Shown here: positions 1 to 9,731 of the stretch, piece by piece | Numbering within the stretch: the first letter of the stretch is position 1 | Layout: every line of letters begins with the position of its first letter | Assembly (NCBI RefSeq): GCF_004310335.1 | Contig: NZ_SIRS01000002.1 | Span: 186,001 to 250,000, forward strand | Origin: Hyunsoonleella pacifica | Lineage (GTDB): Bacteria; Bacteroidota; Bacteroidia; Flavobacteriales; Flavobacteriaceae | DNA: 64,000 bases | Reading direction: 5' to 3' | The notes under the pieces: generated by a model | The model's input: the letters and a program-made list of their open reading frames with translations, nothing else | Told to the model about the DNA's origin: nothing | Database searches by the model: none | Program-made: the position numbers and the translations under genes

Positions 1-2226
1 TTGGGTAATAATGTTAGTAATATCAACAGTATAAATGCCTATGTTATTAATATTGATGTCGTGGGTGGTTTCCCCAGTAGACCATAAATAAGTATAATTA
101 TTTTGTTCAGTAACAGGAATGGCAGCGTTTATAATTATTGGTTCAGGAAAATAATTTGTGCAATAATATGTTAAGGATTCACTTTCAACCTCTGGTGGTA
201 TATTTACGATAAGCTCTACCTCACTTATGCCATAACAATTATTTTCATTTTCAACCCTAGCATAAATAGTTTGAAAGAAAGGTTGTTCGTTTGTATAATT
301 ATCAGTTAATTTATCTTTTTCTAGAAGTGCATCTTCATAACTTTTATAATAAGATATATTTAGACCTGAAGGAAGGTTTCTAACTATACTTTCGTCTGCG
401 TCACGTAAGTTAAAAGTATAGAAACCATCTTTATTGTCATCATAATCACATTCATGAAGTGATGTGTTTTCAACATCTGTTGTGCTTACATTTAAAGTTA
501 ATTCTGCATTTACGCTACACAATGTATCAGAGTTGTAAACCTCAACATAAATTGTTTCATTATTTATTGTATTAGGATATCTAGATGTATCAATTATCTG
601 TTCTGTTCTTGCTGGGTCAGTAAAAAACCTTACTCGTAATTCATCATTATTTTCAGTTAATGCTAATGTAGCCTCTTCTAAATTAAATAGTGTTAATCCA
701 TCAACAATGCCATCCTCACCACATTGGAATAATTCAGAATTTGAAGCAGTAGGATTTGGAGAAAAACTTACTCTAGCAGCTCCCTCTAGCCGATCTTCAC
801 AACGTCCCGTATTAAGATCAATTAAAACAGAATATAACCCATCTAGATTATTTTGTACCTCGTAGGTATTTCCATTATTAGTAAGATTATTTCCATTTCT
901 TGTCCATGTGTATGTGGCATCAGGAAAATCTGGAGCTCTTAGAATGAAACGCTCTCCCTCACATAATGGTAAGTCTGTACTTGAAGCGTTATTGTCAATG
1001 ATATCTATCTTTTGTGTGAAGAATGATGTTATAAAAGGCGGAAGACCTTGTGTAGAATTTCTACTTAATGCTATTTTATTGTGTTGATAATTACAATTTA
1101 ATCCTCTGGCATTTGGAGCGTTTACCACAGAAAGGTTAGGTAAACCTTGGGTAAAGGTTCTACTCATAGCTCTATATATCCTACCATCTATACCAAGTTG
1201 AAGACCTCCTCTAAAACCAATACGCTCATCAATAATAACAGCACTTGACGATATATTAGGTACTGTTAAATCAAATTGTATTAGAGATGTATATTGAGCG
1301 TTAGCTGTATTAAATTCTATAGGATCTTGTGCATCATAATAAGCTGTTACATATAACAGCTCATTACTTTGCGAAAACTCTAGACCATACGGTGATTGTG
1401 GTTTGTTAGGTAATGAAGAATCTACAGTTATTTGAGATTGATTAGTAACTTGACCTGTGTTTACATCAAAGTCAAAAAGAAACAAGCCCGAAGTTACATT
1501 TGCGCAAGCTACTTTAGTACCATCGGGTGATAATTTTAGATATCCTCTAGGATCTGTAATTTCTAGAGAGGGAAAGCTTGATATTACAGGTGTAGTGTTA
1601 ATACCAGTATCTGTAATTTCATAGGCATAAAAGGTATCATGAAAAACCACATCGTCAATAACTCTGGTGGAAGGACCAAAAGTAATGACCCATAACTCTT
1701 TAGATTCACAATCTTTAACAACCGCACTTATTTTTTCGGAACTATCACTGCGTAAGTTTATATTTTTTGATGTTGGCACAACATCTCCAAACCCTCCGTT
1801 TAATCGTATATCTACGGTAGAGTAATTAAAACCAAAGTCAATTGGATCGTTAGGTCCAGTAGTGTCTACTGTAAAGATATAGTATATGTTCTCATCGTTT
1901 GGTTTGGGTATTACGATAGCTGATTGCGTACTGGACGGATCTCCATATAAACCTCCGCTGGATGGATTTGCATTTGGCATGGGTCTATGTAGCCTATCCC
2001 AAACTGTTATACCATCAGTATAGAAAAGCAAGTTTCCATCTGTATCCGAAATTGTTGTACAACCTTCATTGGTACTTAGTACACCATCAGTAAGTTCTGA
2101 GACTGTGCCATCTACATTAAATGTGATACCCGCATTATTACCAAAGTACCAGTTTGCAGCTTGTCTTTGAGAATACAAGTTTAGGGTAAACAACCATAAG
2201 AATAAGAATACAGCGTTTTTTTTCAT
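1..2226 (-). CDS. Large exported T9SS/gliding-type protein, C-terminus beyond the window
   Basis: An open frame of 742 codons runs from the ATG at 2226 down to base 1 without a stop, so the C-terminus is missing. The N-terminus is a signal peptide (MKKNAVFLFLWLFTLNLYSQ) followed by a motif-rich block (NWYFGNNAGITF, EGCTTISDTDGNLLFYTDG, VWDR). This block is typical of Bacteroidota surface proteins that end in a gliding-motility or type IX secretion sorting domain. A beta-propeller-like region follows (SPDGTKVA, YGLEFS repeats), then Cys-containing Ig/PKD-like repeats from about residue 420 (FQCGEDG, LHECDYDDN, YYCTNYF). The sorting domain would lie off the window, so secretion by T9SS is inferred. 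Only 29 bases separate its start from the downstream end of the ABC permease gene, on the same strand. Confidence 0.85.
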   Translation of the reverse strand, partial: MKKNAVFLFLWLFTLNLYSQRQAANWYFGNNAGITFNVDGTVSELTDGVLSTNEGCTTISDTDGNLLFYTDGITVWDRLHRPMPNANPSSGGLYGDPSSTQSAIVIPKPNDENIYYIFTVDTTGPNDPIDFGFNYSTVDIRLNGGFGDVVPTSKNINLRSDSSEKISAVVKDCESKELWVITFGPSTRVIDDVVFHDTFYAYEITDTGINTTPVISSFPSLEITDPRGYLKLSPDGTKVACANVTSGLFLFDFDVNTGQVTNQSQITVDSSLPNKPQSPYGLEFSQSNELLYVTAYYDAQDPIEFNTANAQYTSLIQFDLTVPNISSSAVIIDERIGFRGGLQLGIDGRIYRAMSRTFTQGLPNLSVVNAPNARGLNCNYQHNKIALSRNSTQGLPPFITSFFTQKIDIIDNNASSTDLPLCEGERFILRAPDFPDATYTWTRNGNNLTNNGNTYEVQNNLDGLYSVLIDLNTGRCEDRLEGAARVSFSPNPTASNSELFQCGEDGIVDGLTLFNLEEATLALTENNDELRVRFFTDPARTEQIIDTSRYPNTINNETIYVEVYNSDTLCSVNAELTLNVSTTDVENTSLHECDYDDNKDGFYTFNLRDADESIVRNLPSGLNISYYKSYEDALLEKDKLTDNYTNEQPFFQTIYARVENENNCYGISEVELIVNIPPEVESESLTYYCTNYFPEPIIINAAIPVTEQNNYTYLWSTGETTHDININNIGIYTVDITNIITQ

Positions 2227-2255
2227 CTTTTACATAGCAAATGCTATCAAAGATA

Positions 2256-3080
2256 TTATAAATCCCGCTTTTTTAATAATCTATACGATAAAAAGATAAA
2301 TAGAGCTGTCCAACCCAATACTATTGCTACTTCATGCCAGTGTACAGCATAGTCGTGTATTAATTCTTTATTATTAGTAACTTTTGTTGAAGCAATTCTC
2401 AAAGCTGGCCAATCTATAAGTTTATACATTGACTTTAATGGGAAAAAATTATGAACATTAGTAGCAAAATCATCATCAGTGAATTTATAAACTATGGCAT
2501 AAATTATCCATTCTAAAATAAATAAAACAAATAAAAATGCAAGAGCAAAGGCAGACCTTTTAATTAGCATACCAAGTAAAAGACAAAGGCTGAAAAAACC
2601 AACAAGTTTTACAAAATATGCTAATAAAAACTCAGTTTCTTTAAAAATTATCCCAAGTTCATTGTAACTGGAGTAAAAGAGTCCAATACAAAGACTTAAA
2701 AAGAAAATTATTACCGTGGAAATAAGAGAGAAAAATACGATTGTGTAAAATTTAGAAAGAATAAACTCTTTCTTGGATAATCCGTCAATAAGGTTTTGTT
2801 TAATCGTTTTGTTACTATACTCATTTCCTATCATGCTAACCACAACAATTGCAAAAAATAATTTGAAATGTGCTGCAAAATAGGTAACCAAATGCCATAT
2901 CATCGGAAAATTGAAAACGCCCCATTCTCCTAATTCTATAGTAAAGTATCCGAAAAAAGGAATTTTAAAAGAAGAGATTAGTATTATGAAAAGCGGTAAA
3001 ATAAAAGATATAAAAATAAGAACCTTACTTGTTTTATTAAGCAATAATTTTTGTAATTCTAATTGTAAAAGACGTAACAT
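2256..3080 (-). CDS. ABC transporter permease (ABC-2 type)
   Basis: 274 residues with about six hydrophobic segments: one at the N-terminus (VLIFISFILPLFIILISS), one near residue 70, a cluster at 110-210, and one at the C-terminus. The motif NEYSNKTIKQNLIDGLSK (residues 87-104) is the amphipathic loop seen in Bacteroidota ABC-2 permeases. The gene lies 10 bases downstream of the ATP-binding gene, so the two form one transcription unit and probably one exporter. The substrate cannot be told from the sequence. Confidence 0.85.
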   Translation of the reverse strand: MLRLLQLELQKLLLNKTSKVLIFISFILPLFIILISSFKIPFFGYFTIELGEWGVFNFPMIWHLVTYFAAHFKLFFAIVVVSMIGNEYSNKTIKQNLIDGLSKKEFILSKFYTIVFFSLISTVIIFFLSLCIGLFYSSYNELGIIFKETEFLLAYFVKLVGFFSLCLLLGMLIKRSAFALAFLFVLFILEWIIYAIVYKFTDDDFATNVHNFFPLKSMYKLIDWPALRIASTKVTNNKELIHDYAVHWHEVAIVLGWTALFIFLSYRLLKKRDL

Positions 3081-3090
3081 TGGTTATGGG

Positions 3091-3987
3091 TTAGTTGTTA
3101 TCAGTTAGTTGTAAAAATTGTTCCTCCAAGCTTTCTTTGCGCTGTACCAAATGGGTAAGTATGATACCCTCTTTGAACAATTGCTTATTAAAATCCTCAG
3201 AACTTAGTGGTTCATTTAAAAAAGCTGTAATTAGGTCTTCTTCAACTTTTACCTTTCCAAATGCTTTGTCTTTTTTGATAACTTCAATAAGAGCTTCATG
3301 ATTGTTGCATTTTAATTCAAAAAAGCCGTGGCTAGATATCATTTCATCTACACGCCCAGCATATAATTTTACACCTTTTCGTAATACCACAACATGTGAA
3401 CATACTTTTTCAACTTCATCTAGAAGATGAGAGGCTAGAAGAATTGTGGTGCCTTGGTTTGCAATATCTTTGATAATTTGTCGAATTTGATGAATACCTT
3501 GTGGGTCTAGGCCGTTAGTAGGTTCATCTAAGATTAAAATTTCTGGATCGTTAAGTAAAGCTGAAGCAATAGCTAAACGTTGTTTCATCCCTAAAGAATA
3601 TGTTCTAAACTTACTATTTTTACGTTCTAGCAAGCCTACAACTTCTAGTTTTTCATAAATTTTAGATGTGTCTACATCTTTTATTTTACATACTAGTTTT
3701 AGGTTTTCATATGCAGTCATGTATGGATAAAAGTTTGGTCGCTCAATAATGGCACCAACTTTTTTCAAGGCATTGTGCGTAGATATACTACCATCAAACC
3801 ATTTAAAATCGCCTGATGTTTTGTTAACTACATTAAGTACTATGCCTAGTGTTGTGGATTTGCCACTACCATTAGGGCCTAAAATCCCATATACATTCCC
3901 TTTGTTTATAGTAAACGAGAGGTTTTTTACAGCAGTTAAAAAACCAAACTTTTTGGTAAGATTATTAATTGTTAAAATTGGTTCCAA
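3091..3987 (-). CDS. ABC transporter ATP-binding protein
   Basis: 298 residues. Walker A is GPNGSGKST (about 38-46), the signature is YSLGMKQRLAIA (about 130-141), Walker B is ILILDEPTNGLDPQG, followed by the switch histidine in LLASHLLDE. The roughly 80-residue C-terminal extension is typical of DRA/BcrA-type ATPases that pair with ABC-2 permeases. It is the first gene of a two-gene unit with the permease at 2256-3080. The export substrate is unknown. Confidence 0.92.
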   Translation of the reverse strand: MEPILTINNLTKKFGFLTAVKNLSFTINKGNVYGILGPNGSGKSTTLGIVLNVVNKTSGDFKWFDGSISTHNALKKVGAIIERPNFYPYMTAYENLKLVCKIKDVDTSKIYEKLEVVGLLERKNSKFRTYSLGMKQRLAIASALLNDPEILILDEPTNGLDPQGIHQIRQIIKDIANQGTTILLASHLLDEVEKVCSHVVVLRKGVKLYAGRVDEMISSHGFFELKCNNHEALIEVIKKDKAFGKVKVEEDLITAFLNEPLSSEDFNKQLFKEGIILTHLVQRKESLEEQFLQLTDNN

Positions 3988-4167
3988 ACGTGAATATTTT
4001 AGACTGAAATAAATTCAGTGGTTTATTAGTTATAGTTTTAAGACGAGGCTTGTGAATTTTTGTTACATTAATCTCAAAAGAAATCTTTCTGTAATCCAAA
4101 TTAAATTGTCAGAACAGGTAGTTGGGAATATACAGAAAAGCTTAAATTTGAATAATGACATGTGCTT

Positions 4168-5241
4168 ATGGAGGATTTAAAAATTTCAAAAAAGAAACCG
4201 TCTTATCCTATTTCTAGCAAATTAGATAGTTATCTTTCTGAATACAGTAGGAATATAAAGCTTCCCATTTTTTATGAAGATCTGTTAAGATTTCAAGGTG
4301 GCGTTGAAGTTCTTGATGAAGACGATGAAGATACACTTTGGATAAGGGTGTACTACAACGAATTTGATATGCAAGAGATTGATGCTTCCTTAAAAAAAGT
4401 TTATACTATTTTACATTCTGATGGTAATGAAGCTATTTTTCCATTTTTAAGTGTTGATGCTATTGATTATTGTACGTTTGGAAATTCTAAGCCTTTTAGA
4501 ATAAAAATTAGAAATATTTTAAATGATAATTACACCTATTTTTATGTAAAAACAGCTGATGCTTCAAGAATTTACGGTTTGGAGTTAGAACATATGTTAT
4601 CGCCATATAACTTAAATTTTTTGGTAAGTAATAATACTTTGATAGAAGAGCATATTGCAGGTATTCCTGGAGATGTATTTATTAAAGATATATTACCTAA
4701 TTGTACCAAAATGGAAAAGGCACAAATAGCTAAAGAGTTTGTAAAGTTTAACGAACGTTGTATGATACGGCTTTTAGGGGATATGCGCTCTTACAATTAT
4801 GTTATTGTGCCAACACACGATTTTGATAAGGTAGTTTACAAGATTAGAGCGATAGATTTTGACCAACAATCTTATGAGGGGAAATTTAATATTTACCGAC
4901 CACAATTTTTTAAAGAAAATTTAGAGATGGTAAAAATAGTATCAGATTCTTTTCAAAAGCTATCTATTGAACAGTATAAAATAGAAGAGCGTTCTATTTT
5001 AGTAAAACGGCTTAAGAGTTATAATAATCGTATTAACGAACTTTTAGACTGTAAGATAGAAGATAATATTTCAAAAAAGGAGCATATAGATTTATTGAAA
5101 TTCAAGATCTTTGAATATACTCATGACGTGAAATTTAAAAAATGTAATACAATGGGAGATATATTAGAAAAGGCTTTAGAATTTTTGGTTCATAATTATG
5201 AAAATGTTAACCCTTTAAATATTAACAAAAAGCGTTCTTAA
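4168..5241 (+). CDS. Conserved protein of unknown function with kinase-like motifs
   Basis: The open frame can begin with GTG at 4162, but the ATG at 4168 (MEDLKISKKKP) is the better start and gives 357 residues. It has no signal peptide or membrane segment. The segment at about residues 195-240 contains LLGDMRSYNYVIVP followed by YKIRAIDFDQ. This layout resembles the catalytic loop and metal-binding Asp of protein-kinase-like or HipA-like folds (GDxxxxN, then IDFD), but I do not recognise the family and make no functional claim. The 3' end overlaps the convergent gene at 5238 by four bases, so both stop codons share the same bases. Confidence 0.75.
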   Translation: MEDLKISKKKPSYPISSKLDSYLSEYSRNIKLPIFYEDLLRFQGGVEVLDEDDEDTLWIRVYYNEFDMQEIDASLKKVYTILHSDGNEAIFPFLSVDAIDYCTFGNSKPFRIKIRNILNDNYTYFYVKTADASRIYGLELEHMLSPYNLNFLVSNNTLIEEHIAGIPGDVFIKDILPNCTKMEKAQIAKEFVKFNERCMIRLLGDMRSYNYVIVPTHDFDKVVYKIRAIDFDQQSYEGKFNIYRPQFFKENLEMVKIVSDSFQKLSIEQYKIEERSILVKRLKSYNNRINELLDCKIEDNISKKEHIDLLKFKIFEYTHDVKFKKCNTMGDILEKALEFLVHNYENVNPLNINKKRS

Positions 5242-5750
5242 TTCCAGTTTTCATTGAAGTCTAAATTATCATAATCTTCAATGTCAATACCGTCATCAAA
5301 TTCATTAAAATCATCATTTTCATCGACTTCAAAAACACGATCTGGAGCAGTATCGGGAACTTGACCTTGAACAAACATTAAGTTAGGGTAATCAAAACCT
5401 TCTACAATATCTACAATTTCTGCAAGTTCTACATAGAATGTCCACATGCTCAAAAAATCATATACATAGATAAGTTTGGTTTGAGCTTCGTGCACCACGT
5501 CACAAATTTCAGTTTCGTTCATCAAACGTGCAGAACCATCATCACTTAAATCGAAAAGAGAAATCTCTTCGCCTTGTTCCCACTGATCGTTACTTACATA
5601 GAATGATGCCATTTCAGTACCATCAAAACCAAAAGATTGTGTGATAATGTTATGTAAATCCTCTAAGGTATCAGTTTCACGAATTTCTAAATCGCGAAAA
5701 ATATCCTCTTCGGTATCGTTATCTAAAATGACTCTGAATCTGTAAATCAT
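5238..5750 (-). CDS. pRiA4b ORF-3-like (IS1096-passenger family) protein
   Basis: 170 residues, strongly acidic. The N-terminus (IYRFRVILDND, then LEDLHNIITQSFGFDGTEMASFYVS) matches the plasmid pRiA4b ORF-3 family, first noticed beside transposons but common as a stand-alone chromosomal gene in Bacteroidota. Its biochemical role is unknown. The C-terminus is a low-complexity Asp/Glu/Asn tail (NDDFNEFDDGIDIEDYDNLD). It follows heme A synthase on the same strand with about 30 bases between them. There is no transposase nearby, so nothing here marks it as mobile. Confidence 0.8.
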   Translation of the reverse strand: MIYRFRVILDNDTEEDIFRDLEIRETDTLEDLHNIITQSFGFDGTEMASFYVSNDQWEQGEEISLFDLSDDGSARLMNETEICDVVHEAQTKLIYVYDFLSMWTFYVELAEIVDIVEGFDYPNLMFVQGQVPDTAPDRVFEVDENDDFNEFDDGIDIEDYDNLDFNENWN

Positions 5751-5779
5751 AATTACAATTTGTTGTACAAAGATATATT

Positions 5780-6796
5780 TTATTTGCTAAATCTATGCAA
5801 GGAAAACACCATAGCAGATAATAAAAAGAATGCACCTATTTGGTGGGCTATACCTAACCAAACTGGCACTTGAAGTAATATGGTAAGTATGCCTAAAAGA
5901 AATTGCATACCTACCATTATTAGTAAGGCGAGTATGCCAATAACTTGATATTTTGAAAGAATAAGTTGTTTACTTTTTCGCCATATAATAATAACTACTA
6001 ATACCACAATATAAGCTAAAATGCGATGTACAAATTGCACCCCACTTTTACCTTCTATAAAGTTTTTATATAGTGGATTTTTCTCAATGTGTACGGTTTC
6101 GTGCATAAATTTCCCTTCACTCATCATTGGCCAATGGTTGTGTATCCACCCGGCATCCAAACCTGCAACAAAGGCACCATAAATTATTTGAACTATAAGT
6201 ATAAATAGTCCAAAGCGTACAAGGTTTCTGAATTTGATGTCAATTTCTTTTTTGTTGGGAAATATTAAATCTAGAGCTACCCAAAATGTATAGGCAAACG
6301 TTAAAAATGCCGTTGTTAAATGTGCTGCTAGCCTGTAGTGGCTCACATCTGGTCTGTCTACCAAACCACTTTTTACCATATACCACCCTAAAAAACCCTG
6401 GAAGCCACCCATGAATAATAGAATAATCGATTTTTTTATAGTTGACTTTGTAAGTTGCTTGGTAACTAAAAAATATAGAAAAGGGATAATAAAAACAATA
6501 CCTATAAGGCGTCCCAATACCCGGTGTAACCATTCCCAAAAATAGATGTCTTTGAAATCTTCGAGAGTAAAATTATAATTAAGTTTTTGGTACTCTGGGT
6601 ATTGCTTATACAAATTAAAAGCTTCTTGCCATTCTATATCGTTCATGGGAGGAATGGTGCCTGATATCAATTTATAGTTTGATATGGATAAACCTGAATG
6701 TGTTAATCTGGTAATACCTCCAACAATTACCATAATAAAAATGAGAAAACACCCTGTGAGCAACCAATAAATTACACGTTTGTTATCTTTTTGCAT
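5780..6796 (-). CDS. ctaA: Heme A synthase, CtaA/COX15 family
   Basis: 338 residues with eight hydrophobic segments. It oxidises the C8 methyl of heme O to a formyl group, making heme A for cytochrome c oxidase in the inner membrane. Visible features are VGGITRLTHSGLS near residue 25, EWLHRVLGR (about 89), HYRLAAHL (about 154), FVHRILAY (about 254) and GIAHQIGAFF near the C-terminus. The four conserved haem-binding His positions are therefore present. The long periplasmic loop (IPPMNDIEWQ, YPEYQKLN) indicates the COX15-type subgroup. The start overlaps the end of the upstream GNAT gene by 14 bases, so translation may be coupled. Confidence 0.93.
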   Translation of the reverse strand: MQKDNKRVIYWLLTGCFLIFIMVIVGGITRLTHSGLSISNYKLISGTIPPMNDIEWQEAFNLYKQYPEYQKLNYNFTLEDFKDIYFWEWLHRVLGRLIGIVFIIPFLYFLVTKQLTKSTIKKSIILLFMGGFQGFLGWYMVKSGLVDRPDVSHYRLAAHLTTAFLTFAYTFWVALDLIFPNKKEIDIKFRNLVRFGLFILIVQIIYGAFVAGLDAGWIHNHWPMMSEGKFMHETVHIEKNPLYKNFIEGKSGVQFVHRILAYIVVLVVIIIWRKSKQLILSKYQVIGILALLIMVGMQFLLGILTILLQVPVWLGIAHQIGAFFLLSAMVFSLHRFSK

Positions 6797-7244
6797 AGCT
6801 TAATTCTTTTTCAAAACAAATACTGTTATCAATGTCTATATAAGGCCCAAAATTTCCGATAATTTGGTAGCTGTTTTTTTTATAAAAATTAACAGCTTCT
6901 ACTTGTCGTTTTCCAGTTTCTAAAATGCAAGTTTTAAAGCCTAACTCAGCTGCCCAAATTTCAAGTTCGTTTAAAGTTTTAGAGGCTAATTGCTGCCCTC
7001 TATAATCAGGTAATGTGAACATTCGCTTTATTTCAACACTTTTTTTACTGTAGGCCTTAAAAGCACCACATGCTACAGGTATGTCTTTAATAAATACTAT
7101 AACCACATGGTTTAAAGTATCAATACCATTGTATTGCATATAAAAATCATGATCATTACCATCTACAGTTTTTAAATACTTATTAAGTTGTGATACTAAG
7201 TTCACAAATCCAGAATGCTCGGAATTAGTACGTATTATCTTCAC
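6783..7244 (-). CDS. GNAT-family N-acetyltransferase
   Basis: 153 residues. The acetyl-CoA binding segment LPDYRGQQLASKTLNELE (about 98-115, the R/Q-x-x-G-x-A/G motif) and the following FKTCILETGKRQVEAVNFYKK are the standard GNAT motif A and motif B. The substrate is unknown. It sits between cca (four-base ATGA overlap) and ctaA (14-base overlap), so it is cotranscribed with them, though no functional link is obvious. Confidence 0.88.
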   Translation of the reverse strand: MKIIRTNSEHSGFVNLVSQLNKYLKTVDGNDHDFYMQYNGIDTLNHVVIVFIKDIPVACGAFKAYSKKSVEIKRMFTLPDYRGQQLASKTLNELEIWAAELGFKTCILETGKRQVEAVNFYKKNSYQIIGNFGPYIDIDNSICFEKELSYAKR

Positions 7245-8665
7245 TCTTTAATGATTTGTTTAAGTCCAAGTGCTTTTCCTTTTTCTAGCATCAGGTTATA
7301 AGCTGCATTATATTCATTAGGAATCTCTCCCTCTAAAATAGCTTCTTTTATAGCTTCTTTAATGATCCCAATTTCCCGAGATGGTTTTAAATTGAAAGTT
7401 TCCATTATTTTCTCTCCAGTAACTGGTGGTTGGAAATTTCTAACATTATCTCGTTCTTCAACTTCAATAATTTTCTCCCTTACTATTTTAAAATTATTAT
7501 GATATTTATTGAATTTCTTTGGATTTTTTGTGGTAATATCTGCTTCACAAAGCGTCATTAAGTCATCTACATAATCGCCTGCATCAAATATTAATCGCCT
7601 TACTGCAGAATCAGTCACAATGTCTTGGGCCAGTACAATTGGTCTTGAACTCATTAATACCAATTTTTGTACAAACTTCATTTTATCATTCAAAGGCATT
7701 TTTAAACGTTTGAATAAACGATATACCATTTTAGAACCTTCAAATTCGTGTCCATGGAATGTCCAACCTATTTTTTTACTGTATCTTTTAGTGGGCGCTT
7801 TTCCAATATCATGTAATAATGCAGCCCAACGTAACCACAAATTATTTGTATGTTTAGAAATATTATCTACAACTTCTAACGTATGATAAAAATTGTCCTT
7901 ATGGCGTTGTCCATCTATTTCATCAATACCTTTTAGAGCGGTAAGTTCTGGTAAAATATAATTAAGTAAGCCTGTTTTTTCTAATAATAAAAATCCAATA
8001 GAAGGAATTTTGCTTTCTAAAATTTTGTTGAGCTCTACTATAATGCGTTCATTGGTAATTATCTTAATACGTTCTGCATTTCTAGTTATGGCTTTTAGGC
8101 TTTCTGTTTCAATATGAAAGCTAAGTTGTGTAGCAAATCTAATGGCGCGCATCATCCGCAACGGATCATCACTATAGGTAATATCGGGGTTTAAAGGCGT
8201 ACGAATAATTTTATTTTTCAAATCTTTTATGCCTTCAAAAGGATCAAGTAGATTACCAAAATCAGTTTCGCATAAGTTGAGCGCTAAAGCATTTATGGTA
8301 AAATCACGACGGTTTTGATCGTCTTGTAATGAACCGTTTTCTACAACAGGGTTCCTGCTATCCTCAGAATAAGATTCTTTTCTTGCACCAACAAATTCAA
8401 CTTCTATGTCTTCATATCGTAACATTGCAGTGCCATAGGTTTTAAAAATTTGTACCTTGGGTTGTGTAGGTAAATTATCAGCAACTCTTTTAGCTAATTC
8501 AATACCACTACCAATAGCAACAACATCAATATCTTTGGCATTACCTCGTTGTAACAAAAAATCTCTTACAAAACCTCCGATAACATAGCTTTCTAAATTA
8601 ATTTCGCTTGCAGATTTTGATATAATTTTAAATATGTTGTTTTGAAGTGCTTCTTTATAATTCAT
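7241..8665 (-). CDS. cca: tRNA nucleotidyltransferase (CCA-adding enzyme) with HD domain
   Basis: 474 residues. It adds or repairs the 3' CCA end of tRNA. The class II nucleotidyltransferase head shows YVIGGFVRDFLL (about 27-38) and the metal-binding DIDVVAIGSG, then RRDFTINALAL and the RNA-binding DDPLRMMRAIRFAT. An HD phosphohydrolase domain follows (WLRWAALLHDIGKAP, then FHGHE), the form of the enzyme common in Bacteroidota. It heads a minus-strand unit with the GNAT and ctaA genes. Confidence 0.93.
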   Translation of the reverse strand: MNYKEALQNNIFKIISKSASEINLESYVIGGFVRDFLLQRGNAKDIDVVAIGSGIELAKRVADNLPTQPKVQIFKTYGTAMLRYEDIEVEFVGARKESYSEDSRNPVVENGSLQDDQNRRDFTINALALNLCETDFGNLLDPFEGIKDLKNKIIRTPLNPDITYSDDPLRMMRAIRFATQLSFHIETESLKAITRNAERIKIITNERIIVELNKILESKIPSIGFLLLEKTGLLNYILPELTALKGIDEIDGQRHKDNFYHTLEVVDNISKHTNNLWLRWAALLHDIGKAPTKRYSKKIGWTFHGHEFEGSKMVYRLFKRLKMPLNDKMKFVQKLVLMSSRPIVLAQDIVTDSAVRRLIFDAGDYVDDLMTLCEADITTKNPKKFNKYHNNFKIVREKIIEVEERDNVRNFQPPVTGEKIMETFNLKPSREIGIIKEAIKEAILEGEIPNEYNAAYNLMLEKGKALGLKQIIKE

Positions 8666-8760
8666 ATATTATGTGCCACGAATTCACGAATTATCTAATA
8701 ATTCAAAAAACTAAAACTTTTAATATCACTAAATTTTCTCTGTCTCATAGTTAGTAATTA

Positions 8761-9135
8761 TTAAAATATTATTCTTTTATATTTCAGACCATCTTTATGA
8801 AAGTTTCCTAAAATAGCTAGTTTGTTTTTACTTACTTTAAGATAGTTGAGGCATTGGGATATGTGTTTGTCATGTAAGGATTCTACACATTTCAATTCTA
8901 AGATTATTTTATTGTAAACAATAAAATCAGCATAAAATTTGTGTGGTAATACAGCGTCCTTGTAATTTACTGAATATTCTTTTTCTCTTTCAAATGGAAT
9001 ATTCAGATTTTTAAACTCATACTCAATGGCATCTTTGTAAACGATTTCAGAAAACCCACTACCTAAATTATTGTATACTTCAAATAACACGCCAACAATA
9101 CTATAGCTCTCTTCTTTATACAGAATATTTGTCAT
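8761..9135 (-). CDS. GxxExxY family protein
   Basis: 124 residues. It carries the defining pattern GSGFSEIVYKDAIEYE (G-x-x-E-x-x-Y, about 21-36) and a PD-(D/E)xK-like core (YADFIVYNKIILELK with CVESL). The family is widespread in environmental bacteria and is suspected to be a nuclease-like or nucleic-acid-binding protein; its function is not established. The C-terminal LNYLKVSKNKLAILGNF is typical. It lies between tsaC (26 bases away) and cca. Confidence 0.88.
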   Translation of the reverse strand: MTNILYKEESYSIVGVLFEVYNNLGSGFSEIVYKDAIEYEFKNLNIPFEREKEYSVNYKDAVLPHKFYADFIVYNKIILELKCVESLHDKHISQCLNYLKVSKNKLAILGNFHKDGLKYKRIIF

Positions 9136-9161
9136 AAATTATTTGTGAATTCTTGGCTATA

Positions 9162-9731
9162 TTATTTATGTATAACCTTAACAATTCCGTTATTCTTAAT
9201 CTGTATAATGGATGCGGGTTTAACACATTTTTTTTCACGATGCAAATTTACGACATAGTCTACACCTTTTAAAACAGAAGGCTCTATTTCTTTAAAGGAT
9301 TTTGGTATTGGTTTATTATTAAAATGAGCTATAAGAGAAGCAATAGGAGCGTTTATTCTCCTTGAAAGTTGATAACAAAACTCGTCATCCGGAATTCTTG
9401 TAGCAAGTGTGTTGTGTTTTGATACGAGGTTTACAGCTAAATTTTTTGGATTATCATAAATTATTGTAGTTGGAGTATCTGTAATTTCGATAATACTTTG
9501 TGCCGCAAAAGGTAGGCTTTCTATATATCTGCTTAACATTCTATCATCAGCCATTAAGCAGGTAACATTTTGTTTACTGTTATTCTTCATAAAATCAAAA
9601 AGATGTTCAACAGCCTTTTTATTTGTTGCATCACAACCAATACTCCAAAATGTGTCAGTTGGGAATAGAATAACACCTCCACTTTTTAAAATTTCTGAAG
9701 AAGTTTTTACTTCAGCATGTAAGTTAGGCAT
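9162..9731 (-). CDS. tsaC: L-threonylcarbamoyladenylate synthase, Sua5/YrdC family
   Basis: 189 residues. It makes threonylcarbamoyl-AMP from threonine, bicarbonate and ATP for the t6A37 modification of ANN-decoding tRNAs. The YrdC fold is visible as GGVILFPTDTFWSIGCDATN (about 18-37), NVTCLMADDRMLSRYI, TLATRIPDDEFC, and INAPIASLIAHFNNKP. It is short and lacks the C-terminal Sua5 domain. Its start overlaps the stop of the upstream glycosyltransferase by eight bases, so translation is likely coupled despite unrelated roles. Confidence 0.88.
   Translation of the reverse strand: MPNLHAEVKTSSEILKSGGVILFPTDTFWSIGCDATNKKAVEHLFDFMKNNSKQNVTCLMADDRMLSRYIESLPFAAQSIIEITDTPTTIIYDNPKNLAVNLVSKHNTLATRIPDDEFCYQLSRRINAPIASLIAHFNNKPIPKSFKEIEPSVLKGVDYVVNLHREKKCVKPASIIQIKNNGIVKVIHK

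Noticed and set aside
2911-3301. Short plus-strand open frames across the ABC genes
   Set aside because: They are antisense to well-supported ABC permease and ATPase genes and have no family features.
5238-5750. pRiA4b ORF-3-like gene as evidence for a transposon
   Set aside because: The family is common as a chromosomal gene, and no transposase or terminal repeats are visible nearby.
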